Shown here one piece after another: positions 11,020-20,296 of a DNA stretch of 64,000 bases. Source of the DNA: Chroococcidiopsis sp. CCMEE 29 (GTDB lineage Bacteria; Cyanobacteriota; Cyanobacteriia; Cyanobacteriales; Chroococcidiopsidaceae); assembly GCF_023558375.1 (NCBI RefSeq), contig NZ_CP083761.1, forward strand, positions 2,908,001-2,972,000. Reading direction: 5' to 3'. Under the pieces are notes generated by a model, which saw only the letters and a list, made by a program, of their open reading frames with translations, had not been told where the DNA came from and did no database searches. Within the stretch, counting starts at the first letter, position 1. Each line of letters opens with the position of its first letter. Made by a program: the position numbers and the translations under genes.

Positions 11020-11214
11020 ATGGGTTTTGCAGATTTGTCCATTGCAGAAATAGCAGCGGACTACAACCTTCCTGTAGAGGAGGTGTTCGCTTTGTGCGAT
11101 CAGTTGGGAATTGCCTATAAAAAGCCTCAGACCCGTTTGGCGTTAGAGGATGCCAAAGCAATTATTTCCCAAATTTTGTCTCAAAGACATCGCTCTAGCA
11201 GTGGCGGCGATTAA
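11020..11214 (+). CDS. Small protein with IF-2 N-terminal-like helical domain
   Basis: A 64-residue protein, MGFADLSIAEIAADYNLP onward. The pattern (LSIAEIAADYNLPVEEVFALCDQLGI then RLALEDAKAIISQIL) resembles the small helical domain at the N-terminus of translation initiation factor IF-2 and of some helix-turn-helix proteins. It is a stand-alone copy placed just before psbV, an arrangement I recall from other cyanobacteria. It may bind nucleic acid; there is no direct evidence. A direct role in psbV expression would be speculation. Confidence 0.7.
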   Translation: MGFADLSIAEIAADYNLPVEEVFALCDQLGIAYKKPQTRLALEDAKAIISQILSQRHRSSSGGD

Positions 11215-11301
11215 CATGCAGCCGAGATTCCCTCTTGGATGGAGGAGATTGAGCCAGTGCTAAATAGCTGTGTTGAGCATCCAAATTTTTTAAGGAGAAC
11301 C

Positions 11302-11793
11302 ATGTTAAAAAAATTGATCGGACTGGCGATGGCAACTATGTTGTTAGCGTTTGGGTTGGTTGTTGGTAGTGCAACAGCCGTGGAATTAAGTGAAAACATC
11401 CGCACGGTGCCATTAAATGACCAAGGTGACACCACGGTACTTAGCCTTAAACAAGTCCAGGAAGGCAAACGTTTATTTAACTTCGCTTGTGCCCAGTGTC
11501 ATGTTGGGGGCGTCACCAAAACAAACCAGAATGTAGGACTCGACCCAGAATCACTCGCCCTGGCAACACCACCCCGCGACAACATTGAAGGTTTGGTGGA
11601 TTATATGCACAATCCCACCTCTTACGATGGGGAAGAGGAAATTTCCGAATTACACCCCAGTACTAAGAGCGCCGATATTTACCCAGCAATGAGAAATTTG
11701 AAGGAAGATGACTTGGTGGCGATCGCGGGTCATATTCTAGTGCAACCGAAGGTTGTGGGTCAAAAGTGGGGAGGCGGCAAAATCTATTACTAA
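11302..11793 (+). CDS. psbV: Photosystem II cytochrome c-550
   Basis: A 163-residue precursor. Start ATG 11302 has AAGGAG at 11292-11297; the longer in-frame start at 11239 is rejected. The signal peptide (LIGLAMATMLLAFGLVVGSATA) sends it to the thylakoid lumen. Mature protein starts VELSENIRTVPLN. Haem attachment is CAQCH, and the distal axial histidine is in ISELHPST. It stabilises the oxygen-evolving manganese cluster as an extrinsic subunit of photosystem II. First of a four-gene electron-transfer cluster. Confidence 0.97.
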   Translation: MLKKLIGLAMATMLLAFGLVVGSATAVELSENIRTVPLNDQGDTTVLSLKQVQEGKRLFNFACAQCHVGGVTKTNQNVGLDPESLALATPPRDNIEGLVDYMHNPTSYDGEEEISELHPSTKSADIYPAMRNLKEDDLVAIAGHILVQPKVVGQKWGGGKIYY

Positions 11794-11837
11794 AACTCTA
11801 ACCACCAGTTCTGGGCGCTAGCGCTAACGGGGCTTCT

Positions 11838-11866
11838 CCCCCTCTGCCTTTAATCCCCAGAGGGGG
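11838..11866 (+). terminator. Hairpin after psbV
   Basis: CCCCCTCTG (11838-11846) pairs with CAGAGGGGG (11858-11866). It has a GC-rich stem but no T run behind it, so it may slow or end transcription, or protect the psbV mRNA 3' end. Confidence 0.5.
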
Positions 11867-12022
11867 CCCCAAGTTCCCCCATCACCTACTACCTGGTAGA
11901 GGAAGTGCGGAAATCACAAAAGTTGCCTGCGAGTAGCACATAGCTATTTGTCATTGGTGCACCAAGTTTCCGCCCCTCTTTACTGGGATTGAATAAATCC
12001 TGATTTAATGGGAGCGCCTTAA

Positions 12023-12517
12023 ATGCTAAGTCGATTGTGTTGCGTTCGTCGTCTGGTAATAGTTTTGGTAGTTTTTCTGGGAGTGATGCTACAAAGCTCT
12101 CCCGCAGAAGCTGCGATCGACTCCTATGTAGTTCGATTTTTGCGCGTAACTGAGCCAATTGCCCTAGAAACGGATACACAAGGTGAAACTCGCCCCTTTT
12201 CACCCGAAGAAATATCTCGTGGCAAACAGCTGTTTGAATCCAACTGCATGAACTGTCATGTGGGTGGAGCCACTTTACCAGATCCACAAATATCTCTCTC
12301 TCTGACCAAGCTAAAAGGTGCTAATCCTCCACGTGACAATATCAGCAGTTTAGTCGCCTACTTTCGCAAACCTATGACCTACGACGGCAGTGAAGAAACC
12401 TACTGGTGCCGTGAGGTACCAGAAAGCTGGATGTCACAGGAACAAGTGGAGAATTTAGCGGCTTTCATTCTGAGGGCAGCGCAAAAGGCTCCTGGTTGGG
12501 GAGCAGAAGATTTTTGA
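12023..12517 (+). CDS. psbV2: Cytochrome c-550-like protein PsbV2
   Basis: A 164-residue precursor with a signal peptide (VIVLVVFLGVMLQSSPAEA) and a lumenal haem domain. Haem attachment is CMNCH. Where PsbV has its axial histidine (SELHPST), this protein reads ETYWCREVP, so a cysteine is the likely sixth ligand, as I recall for PsbV2 of thermophilic cyanobacteria. It is a paralogue and not a replacement, since psbV is intact next door. Role not settled; it is not a regular subunit of photosystem II. GGGAG at 12009 serves ATG 12023. Confidence 0.9.
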   Translation: MLSRLCCVRRLVIVLVVFLGVMLQSSPAEAAIDSYVVRFLRVTEPIALETDTQGETRPFSPEEISRGKQLFESNCMNCHVGGATLPDPQISLSLTKLKGANPPRDNISSLVAYFRKPMTYDGSEETYWCREVPESWMSQEQVENLAAFILRAAQKAPGWGAEDF

Positions 12518-12518
12518 T

Positions 12519-12541
12519 AGAGAAAGGCAGAATTCTCTTTT
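12519..12541 (+). terminator. Rho-independent terminator after psbV2
   Basis: AGAGAA (12519-12524) pairs with TTCTCT (12533-12538) and is followed by a T run. Short stem, modest strength. Confidence 0.5.
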
Positions 12542-12633
12542 CATCAAAAAGTAGTATCTATGACAAGTTGTCATATTTCGGGGTCGATTTTATTTAAAAT
12601 TGAAAAATGAAGATAAACTTTCTGGAGCAAGCT

Positions 12634-13053
12634 ATGAAATTAATGGCTGCAACTCTGCGCCGCTTTGGTTTAGCTGTTTTAACAATAGTTTTGGTTGCTA
12701 GCAGCTTCGCTTTATTCACTCCCCCCGCAGCAGCGGAAACCTACAAGGTTAAGCTAGGGTCTGATAAAGGCATGCTGGTGTTTGATCCGCCAAAGCTAAC
12801 CGTTAAACCGGGTGACACAGTGGAGTGGGTAAACAACAAAGTTCCTCCCCACAATGTTGTCTTTGATACAGCAAACATTCCTACTAAGAGTGCTGATTTA
12901 GCTAAGAGCCTGTCTCATAAACAGTTGCTAATGACCCCCGGTCAAGAAGTGAAAACGACCTTCCCAGAAGACACCCCAGCAGGTACATACACTTACTACT
13001 GTGAACCTCACCGGGGTGCTGGAATGATTGGCAAAATTACTGTTGAAGGCTAA
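12634..13053 (+). CDS. petE: Plastocyanin
   Basis: A 139-residue precursor of the lumenal copper protein carrying electrons from cytochrome b6f to photosystem I. Signal peptide to about residue 34 (PPAAA), mature start [12 protein letters not shown]. Copper ligands are visible: His in PPHNVV and Cys, His and Met in [11 protein letters not shown]. Start ATG 12634 has GGAG at 12624-12627; an in-frame ATG at 12607 lacks one and would lengthen the leader by nine residues. It sits directly before petJ, whose product does the same job with haem, which points to copper-dependent switching. Confidence 0.96.
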   Translation: MKLMAATLRRFGLAVLTIVLVASSFALFTPPAAAETYKVKLGSDKGMLVFDPPKLTVKPGDTVEWVNNKVPPHNVVFDTANIPTKSADLAKSLSHKQLLMTPGQEVKTTFPEDTPAGTYTYYCEPHRGAGMIGKITVEG

Positions 13054-13324
13054 AGCTGATTCAGATGGAGCTTGAAGAGGACGCGGAAACGGGGAGACGC
13101 GGTGACGCGGTGACATTACAGATGGAGATTGCTCAATAGAAGCTTTATTCCTGTGAGGCGCAAAGCGCCTCCTTCCCTCTCCGCGTACCCGTGTCCCCGT
13201 GTCCTCTTCAACCCTAGATGCCCTGCATCCGGACGCGGAGAGGGAACACTTTACGTTCCGCGTCTCCGTGTCCCCACGTCATTTCTTGTTCAAGCTGAAT
13301 TGAAGCCTCACTGGAATAGTAACT
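13054..13324. repeat. Repeat-rich spacer between petE and petJ
   Basis: Holds units of GACGCGGTGACGCGGTGA and their complement (GCGTCTCCGTGTCC, CGTACCCGTGTCCCCGTGTC). These match, in reverse orientation, the GCGTCACC repeats at 1859-1888 and 39283-39315. There is also a short GGCGCAAAGCGCC hairpin near 13157. No gene. Confidence 0.7.
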
Positions 13325-13369
13325 AGAAATGCCTCTAAGAGTCATAAAATAGTCTCTTGAGGCATTTCT
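13325..13369 (+). promoter_or_regulatory. Long hairpin just upstream of petJ
   Basis: AGAAATGCCTCTAAGAG (13325-13341) pairs with CTCTTGAGGCATTTCT (13354-13369), a 16-bp stem with one bulged base and a 12-base AT-rich loop, ending 17 bases before the petJ ATG and followed by GCTTTT. It can be a terminator for upstream transcription or a structure in the petJ leader. Confidence 0.65.
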
Positions 13370-13386
13370 GCTTTTGACCCATTCCA

Positions 13387-13734
13387 ATGAGGAAAACCAC
13401 GTTGATCAGACTACTAGCGCTTGTGCTGTTAGCGATCGCATTGTTCAACTTTGGATTGGTTCCCAAGGCACTGGCAGGAGACACAGCCAACGGTGCCAAA
13501 ATCTTCAAAGCTAACTGTGCGGCTTGCCACATGGGGGGCGGTAACATCATCATTGCCCACAAAACCCTAAAACAGCCAGCCCTGGAAAAGTACAAGATGA
13601 AATCGATTGAGGCGATTGTCTCCCAGGTGCAGAACGGAAAAAATGCGATGCCCTCCTTCAAAGGTCGGTTAACCTGTCAGCAGAGCAAGGATGTAGCTGC
13701 TTACGTTCTAGAAAAATCAGAGGTAGGTTGGTAA
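13387..13734 (+). CDS. petJ: Cytochrome c6
   Basis: A 115-residue precursor. Signal peptide to about residue 30 (LVPKALA), mature start [14 protein letters not shown]. Haem attachment is CAACH, and the distal axial methionine lies in [12 protein letters not shown]. The C-terminus [10 protein letters not shown] is family-like. It replaces plastocyanin between cytochrome b6f and photosystem I when copper is short. It stands 333 bases behind petE with a strong hairpin in front, so separate control is likely. Confidence 0.96.
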   Translation: MRKTTLIRLLALVLLAIALFNFGLVPKALAGDTANGAKIFKANCAACHMGGGNIIIAHKTLKQPALEKYKMKSIEAIVSQVQNGKNAMPSFKGRLTCQQSKDVAAYVLEKSEVGW

Positions 13735-13911
13735 GTCCTATAAAAGGGGTGAGGGGCGAGAGGCGAGAGGAAGAAAGGATGCAACTTGAGGCAGAAGTTA
13801 TGGAAAGCGGGGATCAGTAGGATTCCAGTTGTAGAGTAGGAATGAAACATTGTTAGAGACCACAGTCGGGCTGGTGCTTCTGTTGGTTTTGGGAAAGTAC
13901 TGATGAACTGA

Positions 13912-13992
13912 TTTGATTTGTGGGGCAGGCTTCCAGCCTGCACAGGCAAGATGCCTATCCAACCTCTCACAACTTATTTAGGATTGCTATAT
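13912..13992. repeat. Dispersed 81-base repeat, copy A
   Basis: Starts TTTGATTTGTGGGGCAGGC and ends GGATTGCTATAT. Most bases are identical to copy B at 19911-19991. The inner part (GGCAGGCTTCCAGCCTGC and AGGCAAGATGCCT) holds two small inverted repeats. The rest of the gap 13735-14071 shows no gene. Confidence 0.85.
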
Positions 13993-14071
13993 CAACCCTG
14001 ATGTTCTGCTAGTGAGTATCTGTTATTGTTAGCTAATTGCTAGTCCTTCAAGTTTTACACAACCATAAACT

Positions 14072-14953
14072 ATGAACAAAGTAGATATATACGAGCAACG
14101 TATCCATAATATTTTTCCTGAGCTTTCAATTGAAAACATAAGTTTGAACGATGAAGGATTAAATAATGATATTGTCAAAGTTAACAATGAGCTAATTTTC
14201 CGCTTTCCTAAACATAAGGATGCATTTGAGCAGTTAAATCAAGAAGTAAAAATATTAGAATTAATTAAAGATTATATTACATTAGATATTCCAACTCTTT
14301 TTTATAAAAATTCTGAAATGCTTGGTTACTTTATGATTTGTGGAGTAACCTTAAGCAAGGAGATGCTGATAGAATTTGAGGAGCAAAAACTTCAGTTTGT
14401 TGCTGAACAGTTAGCAACTTTTCTTAAAGAACTACACTCTGTACCAAATGACAAAATTTTAGAATGCGATATTCCTAATGCAGACGTTCCTACTAAATAT
14501 GAGGATTGGGTTGATTTGTATCAGCGCCTTCACCATGAAGTCTTTCCTCACTTGATGAGCCACACGCAGGAATGGGCAAAAAATCATTTTGAATCTTTTC
14601 TAGATAGCAAAAGTAATTTTGAATACGAGCCTAAACTTATACACGGAGATCTAGGAGCGTATCATATAATGTTTGACAAACAAAAAGACTGTATTAGTGG
14701 CATCATCGATTTTGGCACTGCTGGCTTAGGCGATCCAGCAATGGATATTGCTATCCTAATTTATACGTATGGAGAATCTTTTTTAAGCAGATTCTATAAA
14801 ATTTACCCAGAAATACCTTCTTATTTGAAACGTGCTAGGTTTTACGCAGAAACTTTTGAATTACGATGGGCGCTTTTAGGTATAAAAAGCAAAGATATTA
14901 CATGGTTGTTTCATTTAGATAGTAAAAAAGATATTAAATACCATGATTCATGA
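14072..14953 (+). CDS. Aminoglycoside phosphotransferase-family kinase
   Basis: A 293-residue protein-kinase-like phosphotransferase. The catalytic loop reads LIHGDLGAYHIMFD (about residues 189-202) and the metal loop IIDFGTAGLGDPAMDIA. The catalytic Asp is present; the usual Asn of HGDxxxxN is His. An N-lobe lysine candidate is in FRFPKHK. The layout is like APH(2'')-type enzymes, but the substrate could be any small hydroxyl compound. The gene is much richer in A and T than its neighbours, which suggests recent transfer. Its stop overlaps the ackA start (ATGA at 14950-14953), so the two are translationally coupled. Confidence 0.75.
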   Translation: MNKVDIYEQRIHNIFPELSIENISLNDEGLNNDIVKVNNELIFRFPKHKDAFEQLNQEVKILELIKDYITLDIPTLFYKNSEMLGYFMICGVTLSKEMLIEFEEQKLQFVAEQLATFLKELHSVPNDKILECDIPNADVPTKYEDWVDLYQRLHHEVFPHLMSHTQEWAKNHFESFLDSKSNFEYEPKLIHGDLGAYHIMFDKQKDCISGIIDFGTAGLGDPAMDIAILIYTYGESFLSRFYKIYPEIPSYLKRARFYAETFELRWALLGIKSKDITWLFHLDSKKDIKYHDS

Positions 14954-16161
14954 AAATACTTGTACTTAATGCCGGCTCCAGTAGCCAAAAGAATTGCTTG
15001 TACCATCTAGAAGATACTTTGCCAAATGTCCCACCAGAACCGCTATGGGAAGCCAAGGTTGATTGGAGTCGGCATCAAGGTGTGGCAGAACTCAAGGTCA
15101 AAACCACTGACGCTGTTGTAGAAGAAGAACTAAGGACAGATTCCCGTTCGGTTGTAATGTCACATCTACTGGATACCCTTACTCAGGGGAAAACTCAGGT
15201 GATTAAAGACCCAGTTGAAATTGATGTAGTGGGTCATCGAGTGGTACATGGTGGTCAAGAGTATCGGGAGAGTATTGTTGTCACGCCAGAGGTGAAGCAA
15301 GCGATCGCTCGTTTATCTAGTTTCGCTCCCATCCATAATCCTGCCAACTTAGAGGGAATCGAGGCAATTGAACAGATCCTGCTAGATGTGCCGCAAGTAG
15401 CAGTATTCGATACAGCCTTTCATAGTCAACTGCCCCTCGGTGCTGCTGTTTACCCTGGTCCTTATGAGTGGTTTGAACAGGGCATCCGCCGCTATGGATT
15501 TCACGGGATCAATCACCAATACTGTGCTCAGCAGACTGCACAACTATTAGGCAGAGAGTTAAAATCTTTACGGCTAATTACCTGTCATTTAGGCAATGGT
15601 TGCTCTTTAGCAGCAATCCGAGGCGGGACGAGCATTGACACGACGATGGGTTTTACTCCCCTAGAAGGATTAATGATGGGTAGTCGTTCTGGATCGGTTG
15701 ACCCGGGCATTCTAATTCATTTGCTAAGACACCAAGGAATAGATGCCGACAAGTTAGATGAAATCCTCAATCGCGCCTCCGGGTTGAAAGGAATTTCTGG
15801 CATATCAAATGATATGCGGCAAATTGTATCTGCTAAGGCTGAAGGTAACTCACGCGCTCAACTAGCCTTTGATATTTATATTCATAGCCTGCGATCGCAC
15901 ATCGGAGCAATGCTTGCTACACTTGGCGGGCTTGATGCCTTGGTATTTACGGGCGGTGTTGGGGAAAATCAACCACCAGTCAGAGCAGCAGCTTGTGAAG
16001 CGTTTGATTTTTTGGGTATGAAACTTGATTTAGAAAAAAATGCTCAATCACCAGCCGATCAAGAGATCTCCACCCTAGATTCAACCGTGCGGGTTTTGAT
16101 TATCCAGGCGCAAGAAGACTGGGCGATCGCATCTGAATGTTGGAGATTGGTAAACTCTTGA
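14950..16161 (+). CDS. ackA: Acetate kinase
   Basis: A 403-residue enzyme making acetyl phosphate from acetate and ATP, or ATP in the reverse direction. Family motifs are VLNAGSSSQK at the N-terminus, GHRVVHGGQEY, VFDTAFH, FHGINHQY, HLGNGCS and FTGGVGENQ. No pta or phosphoketolase gene is beside it. It is coupled to the phosphotransferase gene in front by a 4-base overlap. Confidence 0.96.
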   Translation: MKILVLNAGSSSQKNCLYHLEDTLPNVPPEPLWEAKVDWSRHQGVAELKVKTTDAVVEEELRTDSRSVVMSHLLDTLTQGKTQVIKDPVEIDVVGHRVVHGGQEYRESIVVTPEVKQAIARLSSFAPIHNPANLEGIEAIEQILLDVPQVAVFDTAFHSQLPLGAAVYPGPYEWFEQGIRRYGFHGINHQYCAQQTAQLLGRELKSLRLITCHLGNGCSLAAIRGGTSIDTTMGFTPLEGLMMGSRSGSVDPGILIHLLRHQGIDADKLDEILNRASGLKGISGISNDMRQIVSAKAEGNSRAQLAFDIYIHSLRSHIGAMLATLGGLDALVFTGGVGENQPPVRAAACEAFDFLGMKLDLEKNAQSPADQEISTLDSTVRVLIIQAQEDWAIASECWRLVNS

Positions 16162-16190
16162 CTCTACCCTAGTAAGTCGGTAAGATAAAC

Positions 16191-16206
16191 TTAACGTTAA
16201 CGTTAA
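16191..16206. promoter_or_regulatory. Palindromic operator in front of the MerR gene
   Basis: TTAACGTTAACGTTAA is a perfect 16-base palindrome 17 bases before the regulator's GTG start. Its core TAACGTTAACGT recurs at 16631-16642 before the alcohol dehydrogenase gene. This makes autoregulation and control of the following genes likely. Confidence 0.7.
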
Positions 16207-16223
16207 TGTTGTGAAAGGATAAC

Positions 16224-16613
16224 GTGAATGAAAAAATGCGGATAGGAGAGCTTGCCCAAAAAGCAGGCGTGACTCCTCGAACAATCCGCTACTATGAAAA
16301 CTTAGGACTATTACATCCCAGCGAGCGTGAAGGGAGTGGCTTTCGGTATTACACAGCGAATGAGCTAGCCAGGCTCCAAAAAATTGACTGCCTCAAGGCA
16401 CTTGGACTCACCCTAGAAGAAATCAGAAGTGTGATTGAGCTGTACTTTGAAGACTCGACCGGGATACGGGGTAAGCAGAAAGTGCTGGAAATTTTGCACA
16501 AACATCTTCAGGAGACTGACGAAAAGATTGAAGCACTAGCGCAGTTTCGCTCAGAGTTAGAGGCTAATATTGCGAGTATTCAGCAATACATCGAGCAAGC
16601 TAAGAGCCAGTAA
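16224..16613 (+). CDS. MerR-family transcriptional regulator
   Basis: A 129-residue regulator. The winged-helix DNA-binding region reads MRIGELAQKAGVTPRTIRYYENLGLL (residues 5-30), followed by FRYYTANELARLQKIDCLKALGLTLEEI, then a long dimerisation helix. There is one cysteine (KIDC) and no metal-binding Cys cluster at the C-terminus, so a metal sensor is unlikely; redox, electrophile or metabolite sensing is more plausible. GTG 16224 has AAAGGA upstream. Its palindromic site is found before itself and before the oxidoreductase genes behind it. Confidence 0.88.
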   Translation: MNEKMRIGELAQKAGVTPRTIRYYENLGLLHPSEREGSGFRYYTANELARLQKIDCLKALGLTLEEIRSVIELYFEDSTGIRGKQKVLEILHKHLQETDEKIEALAQFRSELEANIASIQQYIEQAKSQ

Positions 16614-16630
16614 TTTTTTTTAATTTAATC

Positions 16631-16642
16631 TAACGTTAACGT
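16631..16642. promoter_or_regulatory. Second MerR-type operator, before the oxidoreductase genes
   Basis: TAACGTTAACGT, with perfect palindromic core ACGTTAACGT (16633-16642), repeats the core of the site at 16191-16206 and lies 27 bases before the next start codon. Confidence 0.65.
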
Positions 16643-16669
16643 AAAGGTTATAAAATTTCACGAAACACT

Positions 16670-17680
16670 ATGCAAGTATTTGAGATTCAGAACACATTTG
16701 GCTTAGACTCCCTTACCCTGACAGAACGTCGCGATCCAAGTCCTAGTTATGGGCAGGTACTGCTCAAGATGCGTGCAGTCTCACTTAACTACCGCGACTG
16801 GATGGTAGTAAAAGGCTTATACAATCCAAAGCTACCCTTGCCATTGATTCCTTTTTCCGATGGTGTGGGGGAAGTTGTTGCAGTAGGGGAAGGTGTGACG
16901 CGGGTAAAGACAGGCGATCGCGTGGCAGGAATTTTCTTTCAAAAGTGGCTAGATGGTGGACTGACGCAGGAAAAAACACAGTCAGCTCTCGGCGGAGCCA
17001 TAGAAGGTTTGCTGGCAGAGTATGCCGTGCTGCACGAGGATGGGGTTGTCCATTTACCTGAACATCTCACTGATGAGGAAGCGGCGACGCTGCCTTGTGC
17101 TGCTGTCACGGCTTGGAATGCACTGATTACCTCCGGCGGGGTGAAAGCAGGTGACACAGTGTTGGTGCAGGGAACGGGAGGGGTATCAATCTTTGCGCTA
17201 CAGTTTGCCCAATTGGTAGGAGCGCGAGTTATTGCCACTTCGAGCAGTGACGAAAAGCTAGATAGAGTGCTTCAATTGGGTGCTTCAGATGGCATCAACT
17301 ATAAACAAACCCCCAACTGGGGTAAAGCAGTGAGAGAACTCACCGACGGCATCGGCGTTGATTATGTTGTGGAGGTTGGTGGTGCTGGGACTTTAACTGA
17401 GTCGCTGCGTGCTGTTCGCCATGGAGGACAAATTAGTTTAATTGGCGTTCTGAGCGGCGGCAGTGGAGAAATCAGTACAGCTTCCATCTTGATGAAGAAT
17501 GTGCGCGTGCAGGGGATCTATGTTGGATCGCGGGAGATGTTTGAGGCGATGAACCGAGCGATCGCCCTACACACGTTACAGCCAGTCGTTGATCGCGTGT
17601 TTCCTTTCGAGCAAGCGCGTGAAGCCTTGGCGTATATGGAGAGTGGTTCACACTTCGGCAAGATTTGTATTCGGTTTTGA
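16670..17680 (+). CDS. NAD(P)-dependent alcohol dehydrogenase / quinone reductase, MDR family
   Basis: A 336-residue medium-chain dehydrogenase/reductase. The GroES-like domain reads VSLNYRDWMVVKG and GVGEVVAVGEGV. The coenzyme-binding fold starts VLVQGTGGVSIFALQFAQ. The usual structural-zinc cysteine cluster is absent, so it is closer to the zinc-free quinone oxidoreductase branch. It likely reduces quinones or enones with NADPH. First gene behind the MerR regulator with its own operator copy. Confidence 0.88.
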   Translation: MQVFEIQNTFGLDSLTLTERRDPSPSYGQVLLKMRAVSLNYRDWMVVKGLYNPKLPLPLIPFSDGVGEVVAVGEGVTRVKTGDRVAGIFFQKWLDGGLTQEKTQSALGGAIEGLLAEYAVLHEDGVVHLPEHLTDEEAATLPCAAVTAWNALITSGGVKAGDTVLVQGTGGVSIFALQFAQLVGARVIATSSSDEKLDRVLQLGASDGINYKQTPNWGKAVRELTDGIGVDYVVEVGGAGTLTESLRAVRHGGQISLIGVLSGGSGEISTASILMKNVRVQGIYVGSREMFEAMNRAIALHTLQPVVDRVFPFEQAREALAYMESGSHFGKICIRF

Positions 17681-17713
17681 TGGCTGAGATAAAAACATTT
17701 ACAGAGAAAACAA

Positions 17714-18787
17714 ATGCCACACTTATTCGACTCTTATCAACTAAAAAGCGTGAAACTGCGTAACCGCATTGGTGTTTCGCCCATGTGTCAATACAGCTCC
17801 GAAGATGGCATGGCTACAGATTGGCATTTTGTTAATCTAGGTTCCCGTGCAGTTGGTGGAGCCGGTCTTGTAATCGCTGAAGCTACTGCTGTTGAACCAC
17901 GAGGACGGATTACTCCGGGTGATGCGGGAATTTGGTCAGACAAGCACATTGAACCGCTGGAGCGCATCAACCGATTTATTAAAAGTCATGGTGCAGTGCC
18001 AGGAATTCAAATCGCACATGCAGGGCGTAAGGCAAGTGCTGCCCGTCCCTGGGAAGGAGCTCATTCTCTTAAAGATGAAGAAGGCGGTTGGGAGACTTTG
18101 GGAACAAGCCCATTGGCGTTTGGTAACGAATTATGGCGAGTACCGAAAGAAATGACGCTGGCAGATATTCATCAGGTGCAGGATGCTTTTCGGACTGCGG
18201 CAGTGCGATCGCTTGAAGCCGGTTATGAGTGGTTGGAATTGCATTTTGCCCACGGCTATTTAGTACACAGCTTTTACTCGCCACTATCGAATAAACGAAC
18301 CGATGAATACGGCGGCAGTTTTGCCAACAGAATTCGAATGGCATTGGAGACAACGCAAGCAGTAAGGGAGGTCTGGCCGGAGCGCCTACCGTTGACAGTG
18401 CGTTTATCGTGTTCCGATTGGGTTGAGGGTGGCTGGAGTATCGAAGATTCGGTAGAACTTTCCAAGAAGCTGAAAGCAGAGGGTGTAGACCTGATCGACT
18501 GTAGTTCTGGTTTCAATTCCCCCGATTACAAAAACTATCCTTTTGGTGCTGGGTGGCAAGTTCCCTTTGCCGAAAAGATCCGTCAAGAAGCTGACATTGC
18601 CACTGCTACTGTTGGTTTCATTACAAATGCGATGCAAGCCGAGCAAATCATTCGGAATCAGCGTGCGGATATTGTGCTCCTAGCGCGGGAAATGCTGCGC
18701 GATCCCTATTGGCCCTATCGTGCCGCTCAAGAATTGAATCGGAAAGATACAGCTACATTGCCTGTCCAATATGCCAGTTGGCTGTGA
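17714..18787 (+). CDS. NADH:flavin oxidoreductase, old yellow enzyme family (YqjM/NamA-like)
   Basis: A 357-residue FMN-dependent ene-reductase. Visible motifs are LKLRNRIGVSPMCQYSSEDG-type N-terminus (Cys in PMCQYS is typical of the YqjM class), HAGRKAS, ELHFAHGYLVHSFYSPLSN and RTDEYGGS. Near the C-terminus ADIVLLAREMLRDPYWPYRAA holds FMN-phosphate and active-site residues. It reduces electrophilic C=C bonds. It follows the MDR gene by 33 bases and is likely in the same transcript. Confidence 0.94.
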   Translation: MPHLFDSYQLKSVKLRNRIGVSPMCQYSSEDGMATDWHFVNLGSRAVGGAGLVIAEATAVEPRGRITPGDAGIWSDKHIEPLERINRFIKSHGAVPGIQIAHAGRKASAARPWEGAHSLKDEEGGWETLGTSPLAFGNELWRVPKEMTLADIHQVQDAFRTAAVRSLEAGYEWLELHFAHGYLVHSFYSPLSNKRTDEYGGSFANRIRMALETTQAVREVWPERLPLTVRLSCSDWVEGGWSIEDSVELSKKLKAEGVDLIDCSSGFNSPDYKNYPFGAGWQVPFAEKIRQEADIATATVGFITNAMQAEQIIRNQRADIVLLAREMLRDPYWPYRAAQELNRKDTATLPVQYASWL

Positions 18788-18880
18788 TGTTCCTACTCTC
18801 AAAGTTCTATGCATAGAGCACTCAAACTGAGCACGATCTAAACTAGCTCTCTAATCAAAACTTCAACCAGGAGAAAATTA

Positions 18881-19861
<981 letters not shown>

Positions 19862-19910
19862 GGTGGCGCAAAAGGCACAATAAGCGGATGCAACTGCTAT
19901 AGCAAGCTAA

Positions 19911-19991
19911 TTTGATTTGTGGGGCAGGCTTCCAGGCTACACAGGCAAGATGCCTATCCCACATCTCAGAATTTATTTAAGATTGCTATAT
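19911..19991. repeat. Dispersed 81-base repeat, copy B
   Basis: Second copy of the element at 13912-13992, same orientation, with about a dozen differences. It lies 50 bases behind the broken reductase gene. The rest of 19862-20296 holds no gene I can support. Confidence 0.85.
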
Positions 19992-20296
19992 TTCAAACTC
20001 CAGCTTAAGGCACCTGCAGAGTAGCCATTTGTAGCCTGACCAACCAAAAATGGTAGCAATTATTGGAATTTTTAATCGTCAGTTAGCAATTCGTTTAACT
20101 ACTAAAAAGGTGGAAATAAACTTTAGTAGTAGTTTATAAAAATTCTTTGCCCAAACTTAGGATTTAAGCTTCAAGAGACTATTAAGTTGTTCAGCCAATT
20201 GATTGCATTCCAACCTAGACAGAAACCATTAAAATTTAAAGATAAGCCAAGATTTTGTTAAAATTTGGTTTGTAAGTTGGCATTTGAATTAAACCC

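Noticed and set aside
13129-13326. 65-codon frame between petE and petJ
   Set aside because: It is translated GCGTCTCC/CGTGTCCCC repeat sequence.
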